Source: Acetobacteraceae bacterium (GTDB taxonomy: Bacteria > Pseudomonadota > Alphaproteobacteria > Acetobacterales > Acetobacteraceae). From it: a stretch of DNA of 32,072 nt. The position numbers and the translations under genes are program-made. The notes beneath the pieces are model-generated. The model was not told where the DNA came from and ran no database searches. It worked only from the letters and a program-made list of their open reading frames with translations. The stretch is taken from assembly GCA_025452005.1 (NCBI GenBank), contig JANWJK010000298.1, positions 1-32,072 on the forward strand, given 5' to 3'. Shown here in pieces: positions 1-8,223 of this stretch; position 1 is the stretch's first letter, and the number at the start of each line of letters is the position of its first letter.

Positions 1-33
1 CTTCGTCGCTCCGCTCCTCGCAATGACATGGGT
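1..33. repeat. Partial extragenic palindromic repeat
   Basis: The first 29 bases read CTTCGTCGCTCCGCTCCTCG followed by CAATGACAT. They closely resemble a short palindromic extragenic repeat that is widespread in alphaproteobacterial genomes (from memory, a GCGAGGAGCGAAGCGACGAAG-like core). Only one side of the element is in the window. It sits directly after the livH stop codon, where such repeats often lie between or after operons. It could act as a transcript-end stabiliser or attenuator, but this is inference. Confidence 0.55.
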
Positions 34-38
34 CAGCA

Positions 39-935
39 TCACACGCGCTCGATCCGGCGGCGACCGAACAGGCCGTATGGCCGGAACATCAGCATCAGGA
101 TCATCAGCACATAGGGTGCGAAGTCCTTGGTGCCGCCGCCGACCATGGGATCGAGATAACCGGCGGCAAGTGCCTCCACGACGCCGACGATCAGACCACC
201 GACCACCGCACCGACGATGGAATCGAGCCCGCCCAGGATCACCACCGGGAACACCTTCAGCCCGACCAACGGCAACTGGTTGTCCACGCCGAGCATCGCT
301 CCCCAGATCACGCCGCCCAACGCGGATACGACGCCGGTCAGTGCCCAGGCCAACGCAAAATAGCGCTGCACGTTGATGCCCATGCCCATCGAGACGGTCT
401 GGTTGTCGGCGACCGCACGCATCGCGACGCCCATCCGCGTCTTCAGGAAGAACCAGGTGAAGGCGGCGAGGAACACGACGCTGACGCCGGCGCCGACAAG
501 CTGCACCGGCGGCAGCATCACCGGACCGATGAACAGCGGATCGTCGCTGATCGGCATGACGATCGCCCGCACGCCGGCGCCGAACACCAATGTGGCGACG
601 CCGCGGATCAGCGAGGCGAGCCCGATCGTCGCCATGATCACCGCGACGATCGGCCGGCCGAGCAGCTTGCGCAGCACCACACGCTCGAGGCCGAAGCAGA
701 AGGCGATCATGCCGGCGAGCGAGAGCACGGCGGCGAGCCAGAACGGCAGCGCGGCCCCCATCGCCGCGGCAGCTATGATGGCGGCGAGCATGACGAACTC
801 GCCCTGTGCGAAGTTGATCGCGTCGGTCGCCTTGTAGACCAGTACGAAGCCGAGTGCGATCAACGCATACATCAGCCCGATCATCAGGCCGCTGGAGATC
901 AGCAGCAGCGTGAAGTCGAGGTCGAATTCAGGCAT
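39..935 (-). CDS. livH: Branched-chain amino acid/amide ABC transporter permease, LivH type
   Basis: This encodes an inner-membrane permease of about 298 residues, one of the two that form the channel of a HAAT-family (Liv) importer. The product is almost entirely hydrophobic, with about eight membrane segments. It has the LivH-typical N-terminus (LLLISSGLMIGLMYALIALG), the conserved YKATDAINFAQGEF stretch and a C-terminal ILGGLDSIVGAVVGG segment. I chose the ATG at 935, giving MPEFDLDF, over a longer in-frame start because it overlaps the stop of the upstream ligase gene by 8 bases, which suggests translational coupling. The usual partners (LivM, LivF, periplasmic binding protein) are not visible and would lie beyond position 1, if present. 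Substrate is unknown; Liv-type systems carry amino acids, amides or urea. Confidence 0.9.
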   Translation of the reverse strand: MPEFDLDFTLLLISSGLMIGLMYALIALGFVLVYKATDAINFAQGEFVMLAAIIAAAAMGAALPFWLAAVLSLAGMIAFCFGLERVVLRKLLGRPIVAVIMATIGLASLIRGVATLVFGAGVRAIVMPISDDPLFIGPVMLPPVQLVGAGVSVVFLAAFTWFFLKTRMGVAMRAVADNQTVSMGMGINVQRYFALAWALTGVVSALGGVIWGAMLGVDNQLPLVGLKVFPVVILGGLDSIVGAVVGGLIVGVVEALAAGYLDPMVGGGTKDFAPYVLMILMLMFRPYGLFGRRRIERV

Positions 936-2076
936 GCGCCGGTTCCAGGACGGAACTGGTCGGTTCAAGCATGCCGTAGCTCTGCTTCAGATTGACCCCG
1001 AAGGCGCGAAAGCCGTGCAGCGTGCGCGGCGCGAGCGGCTCGCCGCCGGTGTTCGCCCAGCGCAGCCGGCGAAGCCCGATCTGGTCGCGCATCGGCGCAA
1101 AGACCAGAGCCTCGCCCAACGTGAGCTTGAGCCGCAGCAGCGGCGGGACGCTCTCGCCGGCCGCGCGGTGGCGTTCGGCACGTTCCGCAACCGACCGGAA
1201 CCGGCCAAACAATGCCCGCTTCATGCCGGTTGCCTGGCTCGCGCGCGTCTCGATATCCGCCAGCATGCCGTCCCAGATGCGAGGCGGCGCGATCAGGACG
1301 GTAGGGCCGATCTCGCGCAGATCGCGCCGCGCCGTCTCCGGGTCCTCCGGACAGTTGCAGGTGAAACCGACCGACAGGAACAATGCCTGTGACGCCAGCA
1401 CGTCCGAGAACCATGCCATCGGCAGCCAGGCGAGTGTCTCGTCCGTCTGCACGATGATCTCCGTGGCCATCAGCGCCTCGGCGGCAGCCACCAGGTTGGC
1501 GTGCGACAGCGTTGTGCCGCGCACGTCGCCGCCGGCTGCGGCATCATGAAGGACCAACGCGGTATCGCCAGGTTCACCGTGCTCGGTCTGAGAGGTGCCT
1601 GCGTCGGCCACCGCCTCGAACGATTTCAGCCAGTCGTGTTGCGCCTGGCGCATGCCGTGCGACGCCGTCTGTACGACAAGCCTAAGCCCGGGCACCCGCT
1701 GCTTGACCGATATGATCTTCTCGACCTGCTCGGCATCCTCGGCGACCACCATCGTCACGCCGGCGTGGTTCAGCACCTGGGCGATCCAGTCCGGTTCCGC
1801 ATCGGGCGGCAACGGCACTGCCGCGCCGCCCAGCGACTGCACGGCCAGCATCGCGGCATAGAGGCGCGGGCGATTGTCGCCGATCACCGCGAGCCGATCG
1901 CCGCGGGCACATCCGTGCGCGGCCAGTCCGGCAGCGAAACGCGACACCAGCGCGGCGTACTCCGACCAGCTCAGCACCTGCCAGATGCCGCCGCGCTTCT
2001 CCCGCAGCGCGGGACGGGCGCCAAAGCTCGCCGCATTGCGGTACAGAAGCTGTGGCAGGGTCGTGGCGGCCTTCAT
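928..2076 (-). CDS. C-terminally truncated AMP-binding (acyl-CoA ligase-like) protein
   Basis: The 382-residue product resembles the N-terminal half of a long-chain acyl-CoA synthetase of the ANL superfamily; family members usually exceed 600 residues. Recognisable parts are the N-terminal LLYRNAASFGARPALREK segment, IGDNRPRLYAAMLAVQSLGG around residues 65-84, and an A5-like YGMLEP at 367-372. The phosphate-binding A3 motif (normally TSGTTGxPK) is degenerate: residues 178-186 read DAAAGGDVR. The protein ends about ten residues after A5, so the A7, A8 and A10 motifs with the catalytic lysine are absent. It shares ATGA with livG upstream and overlaps livH by 8 bases. Full-length ligases of this family often sit inside Liv operons of alphaproteobacteria. 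Adenylation activity is unlikely; it may be a decaying gene or a retained non-catalytic protein. Confidence 0.8.
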   Translation of the reverse strand: MKAATTLPQLLYRNAASFGARPALREKRGGIWQVLSWSEYAALVSRFAAGLAAHGCARGDRLAVIGDNRPRLYAAMLAVQSLGGAAVPLPPDAEPDWIAQVLNHAGVTMVVAEDAEQVEKIISVKQRVPGLRLVVQTASHGMRQAQHDWLKSFEAVADAGTSQTEHGEPGDTALVLHDAAAGGDVRGTTLSHANLVAAAEALMATEIIVQTDETLAWLPMAWFSDVLASQALFLSVGFTCNCPEDPETARRDLREIGPTVLIAPPRIWDGMLADIETRASQATGMKRALFGRFRSVAERAERHRAAGESVPPLLRLKLTLGEALVFAPMRDQIGLRRLRWANTGGEPLAPRTLHGFRAFGVNLKQSYGMLEPTSSVLEPAHA

Positions 2077-2894
2077 GCCGCCTCCCGCCGACCGCCGGTG
2101 CCGAGATAGGCGCGGATCACTTCGGGATTGCTCTGTACGTCGGCGGGCGTTCCCTCGGCGATCTTGCGTCCGCGGTCCAGCACGGTGACGCGGTCGGAGA
2201 TATCCATCACCACTGCCATGTCATGCTCGATCAGGATGATCGTGGTGCCCCACTGCGCGTTCACCTCCAGGATGAAGCGCGCCATGTCCTCCTTCTCGCC
2301 CTGGTTCATGCCACCCATCGGTTCGTCCAGCAGCAGCACCTTCGGCTCCAGCGCCAGCGCGCGCCCGAGTTCGACGCGCTTGCGCAGACCGTAGGGCAGC
2401 GCCGCGGAGGGCTGTTTGCGGATGTTCTGCAGTTCGAGAAAGTCGATCAGTTCCTCGACGCGGGCGCGATGGGCAAGTTCTTCCTTCTGGGCAAGGCCCC
2501 AGTAGACGAAAGACGACAACACGCCAGCGCGCATGTGCACGTGACGGCCGAGCATGATGTTGTCCAGCACGGTCATTCCGGCGAACAGCGCGATGTTCTG
2601 GAACGTGCGCGCGACACCCAGTGTGGCGATCGCCGAAGGGCGCGCGTGGGTGATGTCGCGGCCTTCCAATGCAATGGTTCCGCTGGTCGGGCGATAGAAA
2701 CCCGAGATCATGTTGAGCAGCGAGGTCTTGCCGGCGCCGTTTGGTCCGATGACCGACATGATCTCGCCGCGACGGATGGACATCGTCACGTCCTCGACCG
2801 CGCGCACGCCGCCGAAATATTTCGACACGCCGGCGGTGGCAAGAATCGGTTGGTCGGTCGGAACGATCGACGTGCCGACCCGGTCGGCTGCCAT
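2073..2894 (-). CDS. livG: Branched-chain amino acid ABC transporter ATP-binding protein, LivG type
   Basis: This is a cytoplasmic ATPase subunit of about 273 residues that powers the Liv importer. It has a Walker A motif GPNGAGKTS (about residues 50-58), the LivG-style signature LPYGLRKRVELGRAL and a Walker B LLLDEPMGGMN, with the switch histidine in LIEHDMAVVMDISDRV. I chose the ATG at 2894 because a GGGAGG ribosome-binding site lies 11 bases upstream; a longer frame to 2978 lacks this support. The gene ends in a 4-base ATGA overlap with the ligase-like gene, so livG, the ligase and livH probably form one transcript. The partner ATPase LivF is not next to it, so it must be elsewhere or lost. 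Confidence 0.9.
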   Translation of the reverse strand: MAADRVGTSIVPTDQPILATAGVSKYFGGVRAVEDVTMSIRRGEIMSVIGPNGAGKTSLLNMISGFYRPTSGTIALEGRDITHARPSAIATLGVARTFQNIALFAGMTVLDNIMLGRHVHMRAGVLSSFVYWGLAQKEELAHRARVEELIDFLELQNIRKQPSAALPYGLRKRVELGRALALEPKVLLLDEPMGGMNQGEKEDMARFILEVNAQWGTTIILIEHDMAVVMDISDRVTVLDRGRKIAEGTPADVQSNPEVIRAYLGTGGRREAA

Positions 2895-3021
2895 GGTGCC
2901 GCGAACCTCCCTGTGTGAAGCCCTGTGATAAATTGTTGTCGTTCCGGCTGGTATAGACGGGGGCGGGCTGGCGATCAAGCAGTTGCGCGACCTCAGGACG
3001 TGGCGTTATCCAGGAGGGCAG

Positions 3022-3675
3022 ATGGCGACCGATGAAGCGGCCAATCCCAAAGAACCGTACTGGCTCCTATGGGCGCGCGAAATTCAGGCACTGGCGCAGA
3101 CCGGTCTCGCCTTTACGCGCGACCAATATGATCGCGAGCGTTACCAGCGGCTCCGCGCCTTGGCGGCTGAAATCATGACCGAGCACGCCGGCGCGAATAT
3201 GCCGGACATCGAGATTCTGTTCACCCAACAATCCGGCTACGCCACCCCAAAGCTGGGCGTGCGCGGCGCGGTATTTCGGGACGCCCGGATACTGCTGGTG
3301 CGTGAGACAGCGGATCAGCATCGATGGACATTGCCGGGAGGCTGGGCGGATGTGAACGAGAGTCCCGCCGAGGCGGTTGCCCGGGAGGTACGCGAGGAGG
3401 CGGGGATCGAGGTTCGCCCATACAAGCTCGCCGCTGTGTGGGATCGCGCTCGTCACCCGCATGGTGTGGTGGAGCCCTTCCATGTGTGGCGGCTGTTCTT
3501 CTTATGCGAATACATCGGTGGCGATCTTCAGACCGGACCGGAGACAAGCGAGGTGGCGCTCTTCGCGGAGCATGAGTTGCCGACCGAGCTTTCGACGCGG
3601 CGCGTCCTGCTGCCCCAACTGCAGCGCATGTTCGAGCACATGCGCCGCCCTGAGCTGCCGACGGAGTTCGACTGA
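3022..3675 (+). CDS. NUDIX hydrolase with N-terminal Nudix_hydro_N domain
   Basis: The 217-residue cytoplasmic protein carries a perfect Nudix box (GX5EX7REUXEEXGU) within PGGWADVNESPAEAVAREVR and the following EEAGI. This box binds divalent metal and hydrolyses nucleoside diphosphates linked to another moiety. The N-terminal 50 residues (EPYWLLWAREIQALAQTGLA onward) match the helical domain found in the ADP-ribose/X-linked diphosphatase branch (COG1051, Pfam Nudix_hydro_N), pointing to sugar nucleotides such as ADP-ribose as substrates. The ATG at 3022 was chosen because AGGAGG lies 4 bases upstream at 3012-3017; an upstream TTG at 2983 is less likely. It is transcribed divergently from livG and has no operon partner. 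Confidence 0.9.
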   Translation: MATDEAANPKEPYWLLWAREIQALAQTGLAFTRDQYDRERYQRLRALAAEIMTEHAGANMPDIEILFTQQSGYATPKLGVRGAVFRDARILLVRETADQHRWTLPGGWADVNESPAEAVAREVREEAGIEVRPYKLAAVWDRARHPHGVVEPFHVWRLFFLCEYIGGDLQTGPETSEVALFAEHELPTELSTRRVLLPQLQRMFEHMRRPELPTEFD

Positions 3676-3703
3676 GGCATTCCAGCAATGACCGGTCGTC
3701 CCT

Positions 3704-4051
3704 TCAGAACTCCATCATGCCGGCGAGCATCATGCTGACAACGATGAGGCCAACCGGCAGGGCGCAGGCAACGAATGCCTTTGCCGCAGGTTGGCTTCTC
3801 ACGAGCGCAAAGACGAGGAGAACGGCATTCACGACAAAGAACGCGAGCGAGCCGACGCCCCAGATCATCAGTGCGGCTCCGACGCCGCCGCCTCTGTCAG
3901 GACCGCCTGGGCCACTGGCTTCCAATGCTATCCCGAATGGGATGAGCAGCACGACGAAAGCGACGTAGGCAAGATTTCGCCGGCCAAATCGTTTCCACCT
4001 CGGCGTCCGAGGCGCGCTGTCAGGCTCCAGGTTGAGTGTCATAGCACGCAT
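3704..4051 (-). CDS. Small hypothetical membrane protein
   Basis: I do not recognise the family. The product of about 115 residues has a short charged N-terminus, rich in basic residues (PRWKRFGRRN), followed by three predicted membrane segments: YVAFVVLLIPFGIALEA, a stretch around GAALMIWGVGSLAFFVVNAV running into LLVFALV, and AFVACALPVGLIVVSMMLAG. Between the first two is a glycine-rich loop (SGPGGPDRGGGVG). Its start overlaps the end of the GFA gene by about 30 bases, so it is probably translated from the same mRNA. Alternative starts are a GTG at 4054 and an ATG at 4042. The arrangement suggests an inner-membrane protein, but its link to the GFA protein is unknown. Confidence 0.6.
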   Translation of the reverse strand: MRAMTLNLEPDSAPRTPRWKRFGRRNLAYVAFVVLLIPFGIALEASGPGGPDRGGGVGAALMIWGVGSLAFFVVNAVLLVFALVRSQPAAKAFVACALPVGLIVVSMMLAGMMEF

Positions 4052-4451
4052 CACCGTCCGGCATGACGACCCATGGCTGTTTGCTCCGGGTCCAGAAGTG
4101 CATCGTCGGCTTCAGCCACGACGTATCATCGAGTGTGCCACCGCGTATCGTGCGATTGTAGCCTGGGGGCTCGGTACCGAGCCTTGGCCCGCCGTATAGA
4201 GTAGTCCCGCAATCCGGACATACCCAGCGCGTCTTGACGCGCCCACTGGCCGTGATGCCTCCAGGAAGTCCCACGGCTTCCTTTCCCGTCTGTCGGAACG
4301 CTTCGCCGGGAATGGTTACGCCAATGGAGAAGGCGCTGCTGGTGATGCGCTGGCAGTCCAGGCAGTGGCAGGGATAGACTTTGAGGGGTGGCTGCGTGAC
4401 TTCATAGCGTATCGCACCGCAGAGGCACCCACCTGTGAGCGGCAGTTTCAT
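4020..4451 (-). CDS. GFA-family zinc-binding protein
   Basis: The 143-residue protein belongs to the GFA/CENP-V (Mss4-like fold) family, named after glutathione-dependent formaldehyde-activating enzyme. The zinc-site cysteines are all present: GGCLCGAIRY near the N-terminus, the YPCHCLDCQR cluster around residues 26-35, and WVCPDCGT in the middle. The length is normal for the family. Most members have no proven enzymatic role, so formaldehyde/glutathione chemistry should not be assumed. An AAAGG ribosome-binding site lies just ahead of the ATG at 4451. The gene overlaps the small membrane protein downstream. Confidence 0.87.
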   Translation of the reverse strand: MKLPLTGGCLCGAIRYEVTQPPLKVYPCHCLDCQRITSSAFSIGVTIPGEAFRQTGKEAVGLPGGITASGRVKTRWVCPDCGTTLYGGPRLGTEPPGYNRTIRGGTLDDTSWLKPTMHFWTRSKQPWVVMPDGDACYDTQPGA

Positions 4452-4505
4452 ACTATACCTTTGCCATGTAGAAAGACCACAGGAGTGGTTCCGTCCAAGT
4501 GCGAC

Positions 4506-5879
4506 CTACGGCTCGCTACCGTCCTGCTTCGCCCGCCCAATCACCTTGTCGGCAACCGCGAGCGCGAGCTTGCGTCCCTCATCGATGTCGCTCCGATAGT
4601 GAATGCCCGCCCAGATGCGTGATTCCGTGGCCCGCTCGCCCAGTGCCGCGAAATACTCGGCATCGCGTGGGAAGAGATAGCCAAGCACCTTGGCGACGGC
4701 AATCGAGGTGCAGGCATGTGCCGAGGGATAGCTCGGATGATTTGGGGTGGGAACCACGGTTTTCAGGTCCGGGTCGAGTTGGAACGGACGGATCGCCCAA
4801 TAGGCGTACTTGGAATCCCAGCATGCGATGAAAGCATCCGTCAGCGTGATATACGGCAACGCATAGTCGCGGGCCGCGCGCGGGGCATCGTTGTCGAGCC
4901 GGTATTCCAGGGTCTTCAGACCTATCTGCTCACTCCAGTATCGGTGCGAGCGAAGACCGCCAGCCGCGCTTTCCCAGAACATCGCCTCGGTGTTGGTCAT
5001 CGGCGTGCGGGGGAAGTTCTTCAATTCGGCAAGTTCGGCTGCCTTGGCGGGCGAATCATACGGGATGGGTGGTGGCGTACGGAATTCGCTTTGCGAGGAC
5101 AGAACCCACGGATTCCATGTGGCCAGCATCGGAAGGATCGGATTTGTTCCAGTCCATTTACCTGGGCCGCTCGGCACAGAACCCGTCCACTTGGCATCCG
5201 AACCATCGGCCTTGCCACGCTCGATCACCAAAGCGGCGACCCGTCTGCCGAGGTCCATGCCTGCTGTCACATCGCTCGGGTAGTTGACACCGGCAGCGAC
5301 GCGCGATTGCGCCGCCTCATTCGCCTTCTGTCGGAAGAAGTCCGCGCGATCCGGAAAGATATAAGCCAGCACCTCCGAGGCGGCGCCGGCGGCCACCGCA
5401 TGCTCGGCGGGATACGATGGGCTCGGCGGATTCGGAATGGCAGTCGTCAGGTCGGACCTGGCGGCGCTTGGATGCGGCCGGTTGTATGCATACTTGCTGT
5501 CCCACGCAGCCACCATGGCATCATAGATTGCCACATGCATGAGCGCGAGATCACGCATGGCCATCGACGATGGCATATTGCGTTTGGTGATATCGGTGAG
5601 CGCGATCTCGCTCCACCGATAGGATGGCGATCCGGTGTCCCAGTAGGCAATCTGGGCGAGCGATGTCTGGTCCCGCTTGGTGACCAGCCCGACAAGCTCG
5701 GTCAGTTCCTTGTCAGTTGCAGCGCTATCAGGCGGTGACGGCACCCGAAACTGTTGACCCGAGATGACCCAGGTTTTCCACGTCCCAGCGTTTGGTTCCG
5801 TCTGGCTGGGCTGCTCTGCCCGTACCGGCATGATGCAACAGGCGAGCAGCAACGCCGCCGCACATGGATATATGCGCAT
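4506..5879 (-). CDS. Exported PAP2/vanadium haloperoxidase-like phosphatase with two tandem domains
   Basis: The protein is 457 residues with a Sec signal peptide (MRIYPCAAALLLACCIMPVRA), so it acts in the periplasm or outside. Two homologous PAP2 units lie about 228 residues apart. The C-terminal unit has the full acid phosphatase/haloperoxidase signature: K357-x6-R364P, H388 in PSYPSAH, and SR(420-421)...H427...D431. The N-terminal unit is degenerate: K129-x4-RP, H160 in PSYPAEH, and N199 where the catalytic histidine should be. I chose the ATG at 5879 because AGGGAGGG lies 5 bases upstream and the signal peptide starts there; the open frame extends upstream to 6347 only as antisense noise over the cyclase gene. 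Family substrates are phosphate esters or, with vanadate, halides; which applies is unknown. Confidence 0.88.
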   Translation of the reverse strand: MRIYPCAAALLLACCIMPVRAEQPSQTEPNAGTWKTWVISGQQFRVPSPPDSAATDKELTELVGLVTKRDQTSLAQIAYWDTGSPSYRWSEIALTDITKRNMPSSMAMRDLALMHVAIYDAMVAAWDSKYAYNRPHPSAARSDLTTAIPNPPSPSYPAEHAVAAGAASEVLAYIFPDRADFFRQKANEAAQSRVAAGVNYPSDVTAGMDLGRRVAALVIERGKADGSDAKWTGSVPSGPGKWTGTNPILPMLATWNPWVLSSQSEFRTPPPIPYDSPAKAAELAELKNFPRTPMTNTEAMFWESAAGGLRSHRYWSEQIGLKTLEYRLDNDAPRAARDYALPYITLTDAFIACWDSKYAYWAIRPFQLDPDLKTVVPTPNHPSYPSAHACTSIAVAKVLGYLFPRDAEYFAALGERATESRIWAGIHYRSDIDEGRKLALAVADKVIGRAKQDGSEP

Positions 5880-5979
5880 GCTTCCCTCCCTAGCCGTCGT
5901 TGTTTTGCGAGGAGGGAGACTAGCATGGCGACCAGCCAAGACACGATCAAAATGTCGTCCCTGTTCCCGTACTATTCTT

Positions 5980-7389
5980 TCAGGGAATTTCGAAGAGCGT
6001 GACCTCACGGGCGAGGCCGCGCAACAACGTTGAGCGGGGTACCGGATCGATCCCGCTGCGCGCCAGCAACTCGGCGGCCGCGGTGTCGTGTACGATCGCG
6101 TCGGTAACGAGAATCGCAGTGGAGTTCGCAGCACTCTGCACACGAGACGCGACGTTGACAGTCTGGCCGAAGAAGTCCTGACGTTCGTTGAGCAACACGG
6201 CAAGGCATGGCCCTTCGTGGATGCCGATCTTGAGCGACAGGTCATTGCGCCCATGCGCTTCATTGAACCTGCGCATCCCCTCGCGCATGCGCAGCGCAGC
6301 GCTGACCGCCTGGTCGGGCGAGAGGAATGTCGCCATGACCGCATCACCGATCGTCTTGATCACAGCTCCGGACTCCTCGGCGACGATCTCGAGCAGCACG
6401 CGAAAGTGGCTCCGCACGAGATCGAACGCGACAAGGTCACCCACCCGCTCGTAAAGCTCCGTCGAACTCCTGAGATCGGTGAACAGGAAGGTCAGGCTGG
6501 TGATCTTCAATTGTTGGTCAATATCCAGCGTGTCGGTTCGATAAAGGTCGCGGAACGTCTGATTGCTCAGCAGGCGCCGCGCGGTGAGGAACGGCTTGCG
6601 GCTGCCAAGCAGGTTGTGCAGCCGGTCCGCGGCGATCAACACGGAAGGCAATATGCGCGTATCGCTCCGATTTTCCAGCGAAAGCCGCAGCGGGCCGGGT
6701 TGCACGATTTGGGTACTGATCGGCGAGTGCGCCCTGTTGAAGGCCATAGAGAGATGACGTCGCTCGCGGGTCGGCCTGCCCTTGACGTCGAGGAAGTAAG
6801 CGCTGTGGGTAACCGGCTCGAAGACGATAATGAACTCGGACGGGAGTTGCAGAGACAGCACCCCGCTTTCGCCTGCCGGCAACTCGATCGAGCCGATCGT
6901 GATCTCCTCCATGAGATCCTCGAACCCTTCATCCGGCAGATCGATCGCCGAGCTCCAGTGGATCTGCCGGTAGTACTCCCAGATCGACAGGCTGTGCGGG
7001 TCGTGCGCCCCAATCCGGCGCACCCGGGGACTGATGGTGAAAACCACCTCGACCATCTCGTCCAGCGAAGGCTCGTAGCCGGCCGCACAGGTTGCGCAGT
7101 GATAGTGTTCCTGGCGGACCGACTTCAGGGTCGCCGAGGCATCCAGCACGCCGCCGCAACCGGGGCACAGCACGTTCCAGGACATGTCCAGCAGACCGAT
7201 CCGCGAGGCCTGGAGCAGCACGGTGATCGCGGCCTCCTCCCGCAGACCGAATTGAGCGGCGAATTCCAACGCGTTGATGTGGCTTAGTGCCCGGTCCGGA
7301 CCCTCGCGGATGAGCCGTTGGAGAGCTGCGACCGCATCCGGATCCGCTGAGCTACGGAGAGCCGAGTAATAGGTTTCGGGTTCCTGCAT
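5980..7389 (-). CDS. Class III adenylate/guanylate cyclase with N-terminal zinc-ribbon domain
   Basis: The 469-residue protein makes a cyclic nucleotide second messenger. Residues 1-280 resemble the DUF5939-type region found before many bacterial cyclase domains and contain a zinc ribbon (C75-x2-C78, C98-x2-C101). The cyclase domain begins near residue 296, with metal aspartates D305 (FLFTDLRSST) and D349 (IKTIGDAVMATF). It has the adenine-selecting lysine K345 and the transition-state pair N412 and R416 (VNVASR). The second base-selecting position, usually Asp or Thr before VN, appears to be Q409 (FFGQTVN), so nucleotide specificity is uncertain. There are no membrane segments, so it should be cytosolic. 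It is a single gene, 100 bases upstream of the PAP2 gene on the same strand. Confidence 0.88.
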   Translation of the reverse strand: MQEPETYYSALRSSADPDAVAALQRLIREGPDRALSHINALEFAAQFGLREEAAITVLLQASRIGLLDMSWNVLCPGCGGVLDASATLKSVRQEHYHCATCAAGYEPSLDEMVEVVFTISPRVRRIGAHDPHSLSIWEYYRQIHWSSAIDLPDEGFEDLMEEITIGSIELPAGESGVLSLQLPSEFIIVFEPVTHSAYFLDVKGRPTRERRHLSMAFNRAHSPISTQIVQPGPLRLSLENRSDTRILPSVLIAADRLHNLLGSRKPFLTARRLLSNQTFRDLYRTDTLDIDQQLKITSLTFLFTDLRSSTELYERVGDLVAFDLVRSHFRVLLEIVAEESGAVIKTIGDAVMATFLSPDQAVSAALRMREGMRRFNEAHGRNDLSLKIGIHEGPCLAVLLNERQDFFGQTVNVASRVQSAANSTAILVTDAIVHDTAAAELLARSGIDPVPRSTLLRGLAREVTLFEIP

Positions 7390-7568
7390 AGGAGAAGCCT
7401 AACTGAGGATTCCAGGATTCCAGAGCGGGATATGGTTTTGATAGTATCGAGCAGATCAAGACGGGGCGAACATCCACCCCATCACGACTTGGCGACGGCG
7501 CGGTGTCTCAGGATGCACGCGCGGCGAGACATTCGCCAGGGGCGCCTCGCGCGTCGACTGAAGATCGC

Positions 7569-8051
7569 TCAATAAGTCTCGCGCGACTTTTGCCCTATCT
7601 CGATCATTTGCAGAACCCACTTCCGGCTGGCGCCCTCGCCGAAGTGCGACTGCAACAGAAGTCGGCAGTTGTGATCCACCAAGTGGCGCAGAGTTGTGTC
7701 CAAGTCCTTCGTAGCCCCATCCACCAACTTGGCACGATCTTCCGCACTCACCTTCGGCAGCGACGCAAGATGTTCCCGGACGTATGCAGGGCCGCCGCCT
7801 GCGACCTGGGCGTCGGTAAACACCTTGATGACCTGTTGCAGTGTGGGAATCTCCCCGTCATCGAGACTGCAATTAGCAAGCGCGGGTAATACTGAGCCCG
7901 GTGTCAATCCTTGTTCGTAGGATGGGTCCTCCTGCGGATTGACCGCAGGCAGTTCACTCGCCAGACGTTGCAGGCAGGCCCAACACTGAGGACTGATCGG
8001 ATCAGCGGCAGCGGTGCCCGAGACAGTTATCACGCAAACCGTGAGGCACAT
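7569..8051 (-). CDS. Small exported protein of unknown function
   Basis: I do not recognise the family. From the ATG at 8051 the product is about 160 residues. It starts with a short hydrophobic leader (MCLTVCVITVSGTAAA) that ends at a plausible signal-peptidase site before DPIS. The mature part is hydrophilic and mainly helical in character, with four cysteines: CWAC at its start, then one in ANCSLDD and one in DHNCRLL. These could form two disulfides in the periplasm. The start is uncertain, since the leader is short and an alternative upstream codon (TTG, LPTMCL) may add basic residues. It stands alone, about 180 bases from the cyclase start, and that gap contains only a GGATTCCA direct repeat. 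Confidence 0.55.
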   Translation of the reverse strand: MCLTVCVITVSGTAAADPISPQCWACLQRLASELPAVNPQEDPSYEQGLTPGSVLPALANCSLDDGEIPTLQQVIKVFTDAQVAGGGPAYVREHLASLPKVSAEDRAKLVDGATKDLDTTLRHLVDHNCRLLLQSHFGEGASRKWVLQMIEIGQKSRETY

Positions 8052-8223
8052 TGTTGGCAACGCATGCCGCAGCCCTGTACGGCGTGTGCGCGGCGACGTT
8101 GGGAGATGGGTCAAGAACTGCCTCCCTGGGCAGCGTGCTCGCCTTGGTGGGCGACTACAGCGCCGCCTCGTAGCCAATGGGTGTAGTTGGATCCGATCAT
8201 CTGCGATCCCTGGCACTGCGCGA

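Noticed and set aside
5880-6347. Upstream extension of the PAP2 reading frame
   Set aside because: It overlaps the cyclase gene in another frame, is Arg/Ser-rich, and the signal peptide and strong ribosome-binding site begin at 5879.
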